Below, one piece after another: positions 47,647 to 57,538 of a stretch of DNA of 64,000 nucleotides. Position 1 is the stretch's first letter. Every line of letters starts with the position of its first letter. Location: contig JACCWI010000055.1 in assembly GCA_013697725.1 (NCBI GenBank), positions 62,001 through 126,000 of the forward strand, read 5' to 3'. Below the pieces are notes generated by a model. It worked only from the letters and a program-made list of their open reading frames with translations, had not been told where the DNA came from and ran no database searches. The stretch is from Tatlockia sp. GTDB taxonomy: Bacteria; Pseudomonadota; Gammaproteobacteria; Legionellales; Legionellaceae. Made by a program: the position numbers and the translations under genes.

Positions 47647-48154
47647 GGGCGGTACTATCAAGGGGTTGGACGATATCGCATTTGCATGAAGGTTTAATCG
47701 CTTTAGATTCTAAACTGGTTATGGCGAAGTTGCGGATACCTTGACCGGCTGGCGCTTCGCTAAAATTAATCGTGACCTCAAGCGTTTGTTTTTGCTGATA
47801 TTGAGGATTCTGATAGACTACCAATAAGGGCATCCTGGCTTGCCAATGAGTGGAATCTTTGGTGATTATTATTGGCGGATGGGTTGCTACGGCACTAACA
47901 AAATAAGAATTAGCCTGTACTGCCTCCGGGATCTTTGACTCTAAAAAAACCTTGCTATAATCAGTCCATCCTTTTGCAGTGAAATATTTTGCAATCTCTT
48001 GTTGGCGTTGCATAAAATTTTTATAGTCAAAACTATAGGTAGCTACTATCGCTTCATTAGCCCAGACGGCTAGAGCTGTTTCATCTGCTCTAGCGGCATG
48101 GACAGAAAATGATACACCAATTAACACTAAGGCAAGGTAATTTTTAATAGTCAT
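47627..48154 (-). CDS. orphan DotI/IcmL-like periplasmic protein
   Basis: The 175-residue protein has a signal peptide (MTIKNYLALVLIGVSFSVHAARA) and then the DotI/IcmL periplasmic fold: AVWANEAIVATYSFDYKNFM, QEIAKYFTAKGWTDYSKVFLESK, and HWQARMPLLVVYQNP near residues 100-115. Core DotI is a membrane protein of the Dot/Icm inner-membrane complex with the same domain. This copy lacks the N-terminal helix plus transporter neighbours. It may be a paralogue with a separate role. Two Cys lie near the C-terminus (SCKCDIV). It is unlinked to dot/icm genes here. Confidence 0.75.
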   Translation of the reverse strand: MTIKNYLALVLIGVSFSVHAARADETALAVWANEAIVATYSFDYKNFMQRQQEIAKYFTAKGWTDYSKVFLESKIPEAVQANSYFVSAVATHPPIIITKDSTHWQARMPLLVVYQNPQYQQKQTLEVTINFSEAPAGQGIRNFAITSLESKAIKPSCKCDIVQPLDSTAPIKIEQ

Positions 48155-48265
48155 GGAGACGATCCTGGGCAGTGATTAATCTGCAAAAGTTATAAAAGTA
48201 TTTTCAATTTTAATTGTAGACTGCTTAAAAGGACAAAAAAACCCCATTTTCTAATTGTATCGGCG

Positions 48266-48322
48266 ACAGCTAGTGCTGTTTATGTTATTTTATGCGCTCT
48301 CGGAAGGGGTAGTCAGAGAGCG
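48266..48322. repeat. two short hairpins in the IcmL-like/ABC divergent promoter region
   Basis: ACAGC (48266-48270) pairs with GCTGT (48275-48279), and CGCTCTC (48295-48301) with GAGAGCG (48316-48322). They fall in the 231-base region between divergent starts. Operator or RNA roles are possible but not shown. Confidence 0.35.
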
Positions 48323-48385
48323 TTAGAGCTTAAGCGCTGTTAGCTATTTCATCAATAGGTTCAAGTTAGAGTGAAGGGGGCATTT

Positions 48386-50125
48386 GTGGGCAATACACGT
48401 TTTTATTTTGCCAACCGCGATAATGTCAGCCGTTTTATCAACCGACTTGATCTGCTTCTATTAATTCTTATATTCTCCCTCATTTTTTTTCTCGGCTGGG
48501 CCGGAAAACAAATGGCGACACCTTACCAGCTCGGCGAGCAGTTATCGATATCTCTTGATCCAGCAAGCCTTCCCTTCTATGCACTGCGAACTGTATTGCG
48601 CATGTTTATCGCCTTGGCCTTGTCGATAGTATTTACTTTTATTGTCGGCACCTTGGCAGCAAAGAACAGGCGGGCAGAGCAAATAGTGATTCCTGCAATT
48701 GATGTTTTACAATCTGTTCCAGTGCTAAGTTTTCTATCTATCACAGTGATTGGTTTTATCCAATTATTCCCCGGAAGTTTATTGGGACCTGAGTGCGCAT
48801 CCATTTTTGCTATTTTTACGGCTCAAGTTTGGAATATTACCTTTGGGTTTTATCAGTCTTTAAAAACTTTGCCTCATGATTTAAAGGAAGCCGCTTCGAT
48901 GTTTCAGCTGTCAGCATGGCAGCGTTTCTGGAAAGTAGAGGTTCCCTTTTCCATGTCGGGTTTAGTTTGGAATATGATGGTTTCCATGTCCGCTAGCTGG
49001 TTTTTTGTGGTCTTGTCGGAAGCCATTTCGGTTTCGCATCAAAATATTCGTTTGCCCGGCGTGGGCTCCTATATTGCTCTGGCAATTGAGCGCCATGATC
49101 TCCATGCCGTGGGCTATGCAATTTTAACCATGGTTATTGTTATTTTTCTTTATGATCAAATTTTATTTCGACCTTTAATTGCCTGGTCGGAAAAGTTTAA
49201 GATGGAGCCCTCGCCTGACGAAGAAGAATATCAATCCTGGTTGATTGATTTAATCAGAGGCAGCCGTTTAATGAAGCGTCTTGGACGCATGCTCTCAGTG
49301 CTGAAGGATCATTTTGTTAACACCAAATGGTTTGGCAAACGGGGTGTTAAATCCGTAAAAGAAATGGATTTTCGTCGACAAAAAAAGCTGGACTGGATTT
49401 TCAATTCCGTCATTCTCTTCGCAATTTTAATAGGTGGAGGTTTATTTCTCAATTTTATTCTTAGAGAACTTAAAATAAGTGAAATAGTCCATGTTTTTTT
49501 GTTAGGTGCAGCAACGGGAACACGGGTAATTGTGCTCATTATTATTAGCTCGCTAATTTGGATTCCTGTAGGCGTTTGGATTGGTCTAAGACCTCGCCTG
49601 GCTCAAAGAATTCAACCCATTATTCAATTTGCCGCAGCCTTTCCTGCCAATTTATTTTATCCCTTATTTGTCATTGCCATCGTGCAATACCATTTATCAG
49701 TGGAAATCTGGGTGACTCCACTCATGATCCTTGGCACCCAATGGTACATTTTATTTAATGTTATTGCCGGCGCCGCAACCATTCCTCGCGAACTCTATTT
49801 AGTTGCTGATAATTTTGGTGTAAAGGGTTGGCAATGGTGGAAACGTTTGGCTTTACCCGGCATTTTCCCCTTTTATATTACGGGGGCAATTACGGCCGCT
49901 GGTGGTGCCTGGAATGCATCAATTGTGGCAGAATGGGTCAGCTGGGGAAGCACCACTTTAGAAGCAACAGGTTTAGGTGCTTATATCCAGGAAAGCACTA
50001 TTGCGGGTGATTTTCGTAAAATTGCCCTGGGGACAGCAATGATGTGCATCTTTGTCCTAACCTTTAATCATTTAATTTGGCGCCCGCTGTATCGACTGGC
50101 GGAAGAGCGCTTTCATTTCAATTGA
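48386..50125 (+). CDS. NitT/TauT-type ABC transporter, two fused permease domains
   Basis: The 579-residue protein has two ABC permease domains in one chain. Each has an EAA-like loop: LKEAASMFQLSAWQRFWKVE (about 170-190) and LYLVADNFGVKGWQWWKRLA (about 475-495). Each has about six membrane helices. Family members import nitrate, sulfonates or similar anions; substrate is unknown. I chose GTG 48386, behind AAGGGGG 5 bases upstream, over GTG 48371. No binding protein gene is adjacent. The ATPase gene follows by 7 bases. Confidence 0.83.
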   Translation: MGNTRFYFANRDNVSRFINRLDLLLLILIFSLIFFLGWAGKQMATPYQLGEQLSISLDPASLPFYALRTVLRMFIALALSIVFTFIVGTLAAKNRRAEQIVIPAIDVLQSVPVLSFLSITVIGFIQLFPGSLLGPECASIFAIFTAQVWNITFGFYQSLKTLPHDLKEAASMFQLSAWQRFWKVEVPFSMSGLVWNMMVSMSASWFFVVLSEAISVSHQNIRLPGVGSYIALAIERHDLHAVGYAILTMVIVIFLYDQILFRPLIAWSEKFKMEPSPDEEEYQSWLIDLIRGSRLMKRLGRMLSVLKDHFVNTKWFGKRGVKSVKEMDFRRQKKLDWIFNSVILFAILIGGGLFLNFILRELKISEIVHVFLLGAATGTRVIVLIIISSLIWIPVGVWIGLRPRLAQRIQPIIQFAAAFPANLFYPLFVIAIVQYHLSVEIWVTPLMILGTQWYILFNVIAGAATIPRELYLVADNFGVKGWQWWKRLALPGIFPFYITGAITAAGGAWNASIVAEWVSWGSTTLEATGLGAYIQESTIAGDFRKIALGTAMMCIFVLTFNHLIWRPLYRLAEERFHFN

Positions 50126-50132
50126 GGCTGAT

Positions 50133-51446
50133 ATGCCAGAAACAATAATCGCTATTGAACATTGTCATAAATCCTTTAAAAAAGCATCGGCACAGAATCT
50201 TCTTGTGCTTGAAGATGTAAATTTTAAATTGCATGTAGGTGAGATAGTTGCTTTGCTCGGTAAATCGGGATCAGGAAAGTCAACTTTACTACGCATCATT
50301 GCCGGACTTATTCCTCCTTCCTCGGGCTCGGTAACTTATCGAGGCCATCCTGTTAATGGCCCGATGCCAGGAATTGCCATGGTTTTTCAATCTTTTGCTC
50401 TTATGCCTTGGCTCACCGTGCTTGAAAATGTAGAGCTGGGATTAGAGGCGCAAGGCGTTGGACGTGAAGAACGTCGGCGGCGTGCGATTGAGGCGATTGA
50501 TACAATAGGTTTGGACGGTTTTGAATCTGCATTTCCGCGAGAGTTATCAGGTGGAATGCGACAGCGCGTCGGTTTTGCTCGCGCTCTGGTTATTAATCCG
50601 GATGTTCTCCTCATGGACGAGCCTTTTTCCGCGCTTGATGTGTTAACCGCTGAGAATTTAAAATCGGATTTACTTGAACTTTGGCAAGAAAAGAAAACAA
50701 ATACCAATGGCATTTTATTAGTAACTCACAATATTGAGGAAGCAGCCATGCTTGCTGATCGCATTATTATTTTTGGTTCAGATCCTGGGCATATTCGTGC
50801 TGAATTACAAGTTAATCTTCAACATCCACGAGCTCCGGGTATGCCGGAATTTCAAAGCCTGGTTGATAAAATCTATACTTTAATGACGACCGGGCCCAAA
50901 GGTAGAGCAAGAGGCGCGCAGAGAGAAAGACAAATTGGCTTAGGTTATAGGTTGCCGGATGTAGAGCCTTCAGAACTGTCAGGGTTAATTGAAACCATGA
51001 AATCGTTTGAAGAACGTATCGATTTACCTGAGCTTGCCGACGAAATTATGATGAATATAGACGACCTATTTCCTATTTTGGAAACTTTGGAAATTTTAGG
51101 CTTCGCCAAGGTATCCGATGGTGATATCCAGCTTAGTGAATTAGGAAAACAATTTTCTGAAGCCGATTTGCAAGAACGAAAATTGTTATTTGCTCGCAGC
51201 CTCTTGGAAAAGGTGCCTTTGGCTCGCCATATTCGTCGCGTGCTGGATGAAAAAATTGGCCATCGCGTTTCTGAAGAGCGTTTTTTATCCAAATTAGAAG
51301 ATTATCTTAGTGAAAAAGAAGCAGAGCGAGTTTTACGTACTATGATCGACTGGGGACGCTACGCGGAAATTTTTGCTTATGACTTTAATACGGGAACTCT
51401 GAGTTTAGAAAATCCTGGAATTTCCGATGCTGCTCATAACAATTAG
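50133..51446 (+). CDS. ABC transporter ATPase with AAA-associated C-terminal domain
   Basis: The 437-residue protein has an ATPase domain with Walker A GKSGSGKST (43-51), signature LSGGM (138-142) and Walker B LLMDEP (159-164). It closely resembles NitD/TauB/SsuB. An extra C-terminal region from about 250, with ELADEIMMNIDDLFPILETL, belongs to the AAA-associated domain. It may sense a ligand or regulate transport. It is cotranscribed with the fused permease, so a complete import motor is encoded without its substrate-binding protein. Confidence 0.85.
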   Translation: MPETIIAIEHCHKSFKKASAQNLLVLEDVNFKLHVGEIVALLGKSGSGKSTLLRIIAGLIPPSSGSVTYRGHPVNGPMPGIAMVFQSFALMPWLTVLENVELGLEAQGVGREERRRRAIEAIDTIGLDGFESAFPRELSGGMRQRVGFARALVINPDVLLMDEPFSALDVLTAENLKSDLLELWQEKKTNTNGILLVTHNIEEAAMLADRIIIFGSDPGHIRAELQVNLQHPRAPGMPEFQSLVDKIYTLMTTGPKGRARGAQRERQIGLGYRLPDVEPSELSGLIETMKSFEERIDLPELADEIMMNIDDLFPILETLEILGFAKVSDGDIQLSELGKQFSEADLQERKLLFARSLLEKVPLARHIRRVLDEKIGHRVSEERFLSKLEDYLSEKEAERVLRTMIDWGRYAEIFAYDFNTGTLSLENPGISDAAHNN

Positions 51447-51481
51447 AATTTCTAGCCCCTACAATGAAAATTACAACACAG

Positions 51482-51505
51482 CCTCCTCTCTCATTTGAGA
51501 GGAGG
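51482..51505. terminator. 9-bp hairpin between the ABC and pgk genes
   Basis: CCTCCTCTC (51482-51490) pairs perfectly with GAGAGGAGG (51497-51505) around TCATTT. It lies between convergent stops at 51446 and 51532. Neither side has a good T-run, yet a bidirectional terminator is the most likely role. Confidence 0.6.
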
Positions 51506-51531
51506 GAGATTAATAAAGTGGTTTGACAGTT

Positions 51532-52716
51532 TTACTTGCCAGTATTGTATCTCTCTTCCAATATCGCCACTGCTGGCAAGGTTTTTCCTTCTAAAAATTC
51601 AAGAAAAGCACCGCCGCCAGTGGATAAATAGGAAATTTGCTGCATTAAATCATATTGGTCGACTGCCGCTAAAGTATCGCCGCCGCCGGCTATAGAAAAA
51701 GCGTCGCTATCGGCAATGGCAATTGCTAAAGCCCTTGTACCGTAGGCAAATTGAGGAAATTCGAATACACCGACTGGTCCATTCCAGATTATGGTTTTTG
51801 CCTCATCTATAATATCAACATAGCGATGTATTGTTTCTGGACCAATGTCCATAATCATGTCGTCAGACGCCAAATTAGCTAAGGTTTTATTATAGGCAGG
51901 ACAACTGTCAGAAAATGATTTCCCCACGACTACGTCAGAAGGTAGAGGAATTTTACACCCTTGTTCCTCGGCCAGAGCTAGAATTTCGCGAGCTTCATTG
52001 AGCAAATAATCCTCAGCTAATGACACTCCAATCTCATAGCCTTGGGCTTTAAGGAAGGTATTTGCGATACCGCCACCCGGAATTAAATAATCCACTTTAG
52101 TAACTAATTGTTTGAGTAGGGTTAATTTGGAAGATATTTTTGCACCGCCAACAATCGCAACAATAGGCTTAATAGGGTTTTTCAATACATGCTGTAAAGC
52201 TTCCAATTCACGAACCAGAAGCGGCCCTGCTACTGCAATCGGCGCATATTTAGCAACGCCATAGGTCGAGGCTTGAGCGCGATGAGCAGTTCCAAAAGCA
52301 TCCATAACAAAGATGTCACAGAGATGCGCAAGCTTTTGTGCCAAGGCATCATCGTTTGCTTTTTCACCATGATTAAAACGAACATTTTCGCAAATGACTA
52401 ATTCGCCGGGATTTACTTCAATACCGTTTAAATAATTGTCAATAAACCGTACAGGATGTTGTAGATTAGCCTCTAGATAATTGGCAATAGGTTTCAAAGA
52501 AAAACGAGGTTCAAAACGCCCCTCTTCAGGGCGTCCAAGATGAGAGAGAACCATTACGGCCGCCCCTTCTTCAAGCGCCATTTTTAAAGTAGGTAAAGCA
52601 GCTTGCAGCCTTTGGTCACTAGTAATAATCCCATCTTTGATTGGAACATTTAAATCTTCGCGAATTAGCACACGCTTTCCTCGAAGACTTAGTTCACTCA
52701 TTTTGAGCAGATTCAT
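51532..52716 (-). CDS. pgk: phosphoglycerate kinase
   Basis: The 394-residue enzyme has [14 protein letters not shown] (about 15-28), [12 protein letters not shown], the nucleotide-binding [12 protein letters not shown] and GGGDTLAAV motifs. It interconverts 1,3-bisphosphoglycerate and 3-phosphoglycerate with ATP. AAAGGA lies before ATG 52716; the internal ATG at codon 6 is an alternative. Length is standard. It is the last gene of tkt-gap-pgk, 10 bases after gap. Confidence 0.95.
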   Translation of the reverse strand: MNLLKMSELSLRGKRVLIREDLNVPIKDGIITSDQRLQAALPTLKMALEEGAAVMVLSHLGRPEEGRFEPRFSLKPIANYLEANLQHPVRFIDNYLNGIEVNPGELVICENVRFNHGEKANDDALAQKLAHLCDIFVMDAFGTAHRAQASTYGVAKYAPIAVAGPLLVRELEALQHVLKNPIKPIVAIVGGAKISSKLTLLKQLVTKVDYLIPGGGIANTFLKAQGYEIGVSLAEDYLLNEAREILALAEEQGCKIPLPSDVVVGKSFSDSCPAYNKTLANLASDDMIMDIGPETIHRYVDIIDEAKTIIWNGPVGVFEFPQFAYGTRALAIAIADSDAFSIAGGGDTLAAVDQYDLMQQISYLSTGGGAFLEFLEGKTLPAVAILEERYNTGK

Positions 52717-52726
52717 AAGATATCCT

Positions 52727-53719
52727 TTAACGATTCATCATACAGTGCGCTGTATCTAACATACGATTAGAAAATCCCCATTCGTTATCATACCAAGCAA
52801 CCACTTTTACCAGATTTCCAAGAACTCTGGTTTGCTGAGTATCAAAAACTGCTGAAGCAGGATAATGATTAAAATCACAGGATACCAGAGGTTCTTCGTT
52901 AATATGTAAAATGTCGCTTTTTGCTTTACGCATGATGTCATTGACTTCTGCAACGGTCGTTTCACGTTTGGCGGTAAAGGTAAGGTCGACTACAGACACA
53001 TTTAGGGTGGGTACGCGCATTGCAAAGCCATCTAATTTGCCATCTAATTCAGGTAAGACCAAACCAACAGCAAGGGCCGCACCTGTTTTAGTGGGAATAA
53101 TGGAATGGGCCGCAGCTCGCGCGCGGCAAAGATCGGGATGATGGCCATCTAATAACATCTGATCTTTTGTATAGGCATGAACTGTATTAACCAGACCATG
53201 ACAAAGCCCTAGAGCGTCGTTCAGGGGTTTAACCACAGGGGCTAAGCAATTTGTGGTGCAAGAAGCGTTTGAAACAATCAAATCAGTCGCTCGTAAACTT
53301 TCATGATTTACACCATAAACAATAGTTGCATCCACCCCTTTACCCGGAGCCGAAATCAAAACTTTCGTGGCACCCGCTTTAATATGTTCCATAGCCGTAC
53401 TACGCTCCGTAAAGCGGCCCGTGCATTCAAACACCAAATCAATATCCAATTCTTTCCAAGGAAGTGTTGAAGGCTCTCTTGATGAGGTAATAAGAATGGG
53501 ATGGTTATCAACAACCAAATTTGAGCCTTCCACACGTACATCGAAACCGAATCGGCCATGAGTTGAATCGTAACGGGTTAAATGCGCGGTGGTTGCAATA
53601 CCGGAGACATCATTGATGGCAACGACATTAAATTCAGATTGTCGGTTATACTCGAAAATGGCACGTAAAATACATCGACCAATTCGGCCATAACCATTTA
53701 TCGCGACACGGATTGTCAT
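52727..53719 (-). CDS. gap: glyceraldehyde-3-phosphate dehydrogenase
   Basis: The 330-residue enzyme has NAD-binding [13 protein letters not shown] and the catalytic [12 protein letters not shown] with Cys154. It forms 1,3-bisphosphoglycerate from glyceraldehyde-3-phosphate in the cytosol. All expected motifs are intact. It sits between tkt (54 bases upstream) and pgk (10 bases downstream). AGGAGAAG precedes the ATG. Confidence 0.95.
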   Translation of the reverse strand: MTIRVAINGYGRIGRCILRAIFEYNRQSEFNVVAINDVSGIATTAHLTRYDSTHGRFGFDVRVEGSNLVVDNHPILITSSREPSTLPWKELDIDLVFECTGRFTERSTAMEHIKAGATKVLISAPGKGVDATIVYGVNHESLRATDLIVSNASCTTNCLAPVVKPLNDALGLCHGLVNTVHAYTKDQMLLDGHHPDLCRARAAAHSIIPTKTGAALAVGLVLPELDGKLDGFAMRVPTLNVSVVDLTFTAKRETTVAEVNDIMRKAKSDILHINEEPLVSCDFNHYPASAVFDTQQTRVLGNLVKVVAWYDNEWGFSNRMLDTAHCMMNR

Positions 53720-53773
53720 ACTACTTCTCCAATTACAAAGACTCTTTTTTTTGAGTCAGTTTCTTTAAATAGT

Positions 53774-55765
53774 CTATCCCAAAAGCTGCTCTAAGGTTAA
53801 CAGTATCTTGTTAACGGTGATGCCGAGATATTCATAAGCTTGTTCAGCCGGCGCTGAAACACCAAAACGGTCAATTCCAATCACCGCACCATCTAAGCCT
53901 ACAAATCGATACCAGTAGGCCGTAGCAGCAGCCTCTATAGCCACACGTTTACGGATCGCATTAGGTAAAACCGATTCTTGATAAGCTCTATCCTGGCTAA
54001 GAAACCGTTCAGCGCAAGGCATTGAAACGACTCGAATTTTTCGTCCAGCTGTGGATAATTGTTTTGCCGCTTCAAGTGCTAAATGAACTTCAGAGCCTGT
54101 GGCTAAGATAATAGCGTCAGGATTGCCCTGACATTCATTTAAAATATAGCCGCCTTTTGCAATGAGAGTTGCCCCATTTTTCCTGTGTTCTAAGGCTGGA
54201 AGGCTCTGCCGTGATAAAAGCAAAGAAGAGGGCCCGGTCTGATGTTCAAGAGCCTGTTGCCAGGCAACGGCCGTTTCAACTAAATCAGCCGGTCGCCAAA
54301 CTTGCATATTGGGCGTCATACGCAGCATGGCCGCATGTTCTATTGGTTGATGAGTTGGTCCATCTTCGCCTAGACCTATAGAATCATGAGTAAAAATATA
54401 AATAACTCGCTGTTTCATAAGTGCGCTAAGACGCAAAGCATTTCGTGCATAGTCAGCAAAGACTAAAAAGGTTCCGCCATAAGGAATAAAGCCACCATGT
54501 AAAGCAAGACCATTCATCATTGCTGTCATACCAAATTCGCGCACGCCGTAGAATAAATAATTACCAGAAAAATCCTGGTTAATGGCTTTAGTTTGTGACC
54601 AATCAGTATTGTTTGAACCCGTTAAATCAGCAGAGCCACCGAGCATTTCCGGTAAAAGCGTAGCAAATTGCTGAATACATTGCTGCGAGCTTTTACGACT
54701 AGCCTGTGACTTGTTATTGAGTCGACATTCTTCGATAAAATTTTGAGAATAACTATCCCAATTATCGGGTAAGTCACCGTTTATACGGCGCAGAAATTCA
54801 AAATAATCGTCTTTATACGATTTTTGATAATCATGACAACGTGCGAGCCATAGCTTTTCATCGTGTTGCCCTTGTTCGACATGGTTCCATTTTGCATAAA
54901 TGGTATCGGGAATTAGGAAAGGACTATGAGGCCAGTTAAAGGCTTCACGAACTTGCTGAATACCCGCCTCGCCTAAAGGTGCACCATGTGATTTCTCACT
55001 GCCAGCAACGGGGGAACCCAAACCAATAATGGTTTTACAGATTATCAGGCTTGGCTTTGCTTTTTTAGACTGAGCTGCTTCAATCGCATCATGAATGGCT
55101 AGTTGGTCATGGCCGTCAATGGGGCCAATAACATGCCAGTTGTAAGCTTTGAAACGTGCAGCTGTGTCATCACTAAACCAGGGATCAACTTTGCCATCAA
55201 TTGAGATACCGTTATCATCATAAAAAACAATTAATTTGCCAAGTCCCAAAGTTCCCGCAAACGAACAAACTTCATGGGAGATACCTTCCATGAGGCATCC
55301 ATCTCCTACAAAGGTGTAGGTATAGTGGTCGACTATTTCAAGATTAGGCCGATTAAACTGAGTGGCGAGCAATTTCTCAGCAATAGCCATACCGACAGCA
55401 TTTGCCAAACCTTGCCCTAAAGGGCCTGTTGTGGTTTCAACACCCGGCGTCTCACTTAGTTCCGGGTGTCCCGGTGTTTTAGAGTGCAATTGACGAAAAT
55501 TTTTAAGGTCGTCTAAAGTTAATTTATAGCCTGTTAGATGCAATAAAGAATAAAGCAGCATTGAACCATGACCATTAGATAAGACGAAACGATCGCGATC
55601 AAACCAATGTGGATTTTTGGGATTGTGCTTTAGAAATTTTTTCCAGAGTACTGTTGCTATATCAGCCATGCCAAGCGGCATGCCAGGATGCCCAGATTGT
55701 GCTTGTTCAACTGCATCGATGCTTAAAAATCGAATAGCATTGGCTAAATCATTGGAAAGGCTCAT
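53774..55765 (-). CDS. tkt: transketolase
   Basis: The enzyme has 663 residues from ATG 55765; an upstream in-frame ATG at 55786 would add seven. The nearer start has AAGAGA 5 bases upstream. Thiamine-diphosphate and active-site motifs are present: [44 protein letters not shown] and the later [17 protein letters not shown]. Transketolase moves two-carbon units in the pentose phosphate pathway. It heads the tkt-gap-pgk operon. Confidence 0.94.
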   Translation of the reverse strand: MSLSNDLANAIRFLSIDAVEQAQSGHPGMPLGMADIATVLWKKFLKHNPKNPHWFDRDRFVLSNGHGSMLLYSLLHLTGYKLTLDDLKNFRQLHSKTPGHPELSETPGVETTTGPLGQGLANAVGMAIAEKLLATQFNRPNLEIVDHYTYTFVGDGCLMEGISHEVCSFAGTLGLGKLIVFYDDNGISIDGKVDPWFSDDTAARFKAYNWHVIGPIDGHDQLAIHDAIEAAQSKKAKPSLIICKTIIGLGSPVAGSEKSHGAPLGEAGIQQVREAFNWPHSPFLIPDTIYAKWNHVEQGQHDEKLWLARCHDYQKSYKDDYFEFLRRINGDLPDNWDSYSQNFIEECRLNNKSQASRKSSQQCIQQFATLLPEMLGGSADLTGSNNTDWSQTKAINQDFSGNYLFYGVREFGMTAMMNGLALHGGFIPYGGTFLVFADYARNALRLSALMKQRVIYIFTHDSIGLGEDGPTHQPIEHAAMLRMTPNMQVWRPADLVETAVAWQQALEHQTGPSSLLLSRQSLPALEHRKNGATLIAKGGYILNECQGNPDAIILATGSEVHLALEAAKQLSTAGRKIRVVSMPCAERFLSQDRAYQESVLPNAIRKRVAIEAAATAYWYRFVGLDGAVIGIDRFGVSAPAEQAYEYLGITVNKILLTLEQLLG

Positions 55766-55974
55766 GCGTTCTCTTAATGCTGTCATCAGGGGGCACTATT
55801 GTCGCTCAGAAGCTCCTAATCATCAAGCTGGCAAATTTTTAAAACCAGTTCTGAGCTAGCCGCTCGTACCTATGAAAAAAAACCATTTATATTTAACTAA
55901 TTAGATTGTTATTTTAATTTTACTTTTTGCTTATTTTTTGGGATGATGGCCCGTTTGAAATAATTTAAGGTCGT

Positions 55975-57477
55975 ATGTCTGAAGTTTTGCAACGATTAGA
56001 ATCTGTAATAGGCGATTCGTTAAGTTATGATGAAAAGAATAATCTTACCTGGAAATTGGGCAAAGAGCTTAATAACAAGGGGGATGAATTTTTTCATCCT
56101 TGGGTTACTGAACACCCTAACTTGAACGCGCTTTATAACCTAACTTGTATGCAGCTTTCTCACCTTTTAGCACAGAAAAAATCCACTATTGAGCAATTTG
56201 ATGAAGAGGAAGCAGAAGCGATAACCAAATTGCTTTTAAGAGCCTTAGATATTGCAGAGTTACTAATCCATATTTATTGTCGATTTTTGCCTGTCAATCG
56301 TGAAGTAGAACGCTTAAAAGAGGAACAAGAGGTTTATCGCACTTTATTGCGCATGCGAGAAATTCAATTTCCTGAAACTAATAAAAATTATAAGACAGAG
56401 CCGTCATTTTTTATATTTAGGTATCTTGAATTTTGCAAGGTTATGTCAGCTCTTTTCCAAAAAGTGCAGCTGCCTCAAGTAATTCTCGATTATGTTAACG
56501 AAATTGATTTCTCGACCGCTTTGAAAAATTTTTCACAGAAAGTCAGAGCGACTACTGCTGAGTATAATATTTTCCGTTTGTTAGTTGTGCGAGCAAGACG
56601 CTTCTTTACCACCTTGGTACCGGTTTTAGCGCATGTTAAAAAATACGTTCAATTTATAGCAGTAATCGATCCTTTTATTTCGCCTATTGTTAATTATCTT
56701 GCCTGGATTTTTTATCTCCCGCGTTTATTTGTCAATCTTTTCTTGTTGCTCAAACATGTTCTTCCAAATCGCTGGATGACCGATGAAGAAAAAAAATTAA
56801 GCTGGCAAATTCGGTTGCAAGCACAACTACAACGCCGCTGGTTTGAATTGCTTAATGATTCTCTATGGTTTATCGGTGGACTGTTAGGTTGTTTTGTCTT
56901 TGTTGGCTCCTTAGGCTTTGTAGGCATGTATTTGACTATTGCTCTTTTCTTTAAAGATATGGTTTCCTCAAGCGTGCGCGCTTATATTGAACTTGGGCGT
57001 TTAAATAATTTACGTGCGGAGTACGTTCAAAGCGCCAAAGACCTAGATAAAAGTGGTTTGACGGATGCTAAAGGAATGGTTGAGATCCAGGAATACCAAA
57101 GGAATTTGGATAAAACACTCTGTTATGAAAAAAAACGATTAATACTCAGTGTTATTAGCACTACTTGTTTATTTTTAGCAATGTTGCTTGCTATCCCGGC
57201 TATTCCCATCCCAATGATTACCTTTATTGGAGCAGTTATAGTATTAATCATTACTATTCTCACCTATTTAGGGAACAAATGGGTAGAGACTCAAAAGCCT
57301 TTAATCAAGGTTAATGATATTGCTGATAAGGGTAAATTACGCTTTTTTAAGCCCGCGGTTTTGCCTGGCTCGACAGAGGTAAAAAATACCGGACAACACA
57401 GTCAAGTTAATGTGAATACTATTAATGAAGACTTTGAACAAGATGAGAGTCAGCAAGAAAACCTGGGAATTCTTTAG
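55975..57477 (+). CDS. unknown membrane protein with an effector-like C-terminus
   Basis: I do not recognise this 500-residue protein. The first 215 residues are soluble and helical. Hydrophobic segments lie near 210-265 (YVQFIAVIDPFISPIVNYLA), 290-330 (LWFIGGLLGCFVFVGSLGFV) and 385-430 (LILSVISTTCLFLAMLLAIP). The C-terminus is NEDFEQDESQQENLGIL, rich in Glu/Asp with a hydrophobic end, as in Dot/Icm E-block signals. It is a single gene with a weak ribosome site (TTTAAGG). A translocated membrane-targeting protein is possible, but not shown. Confidence 0.6.
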   Translation: MSEVLQRLESVIGDSLSYDEKNNLTWKLGKELNNKGDEFFHPWVTEHPNLNALYNLTCMQLSHLLAQKKSTIEQFDEEEAEAITKLLLRALDIAELLIHIYCRFLPVNREVERLKEEQEVYRTLLRMREIQFPETNKNYKTEPSFFIFRYLEFCKVMSALFQKVQLPQVILDYVNEIDFSTALKNFSQKVRATTAEYNIFRLLVVRARRFFTTLVPVLAHVKKYVQFIAVIDPFISPIVNYLAWIFYLPRLFVNLFLLLKHVLPNRWMTDEEKKLSWQIRLQAQLQRRWFELLNDSLWFIGGLLGCFVFVGSLGFVGMYLTIALFFKDMVSSSVRAYIELGRLNNLRAEYVQSAKDLDKSGLTDAKGMVEIQEYQRNLDKTLCYEKKRLILSVISTTCLFLAMLLAIPAIPIPMITFIGAVIVLIITILTYLGNKWVETQKPLIKVNDIADKGKLRFFKPAVLPGSTEVKNTGQHSQVNVNTINEDFEQDESQQENLGIL

Positions 57478-57538
57478 GATATAGAGCAATAAAGGATTCG
57501 ATGCTATTCTGTAAAAATTACTAATATTGAGACCCACT

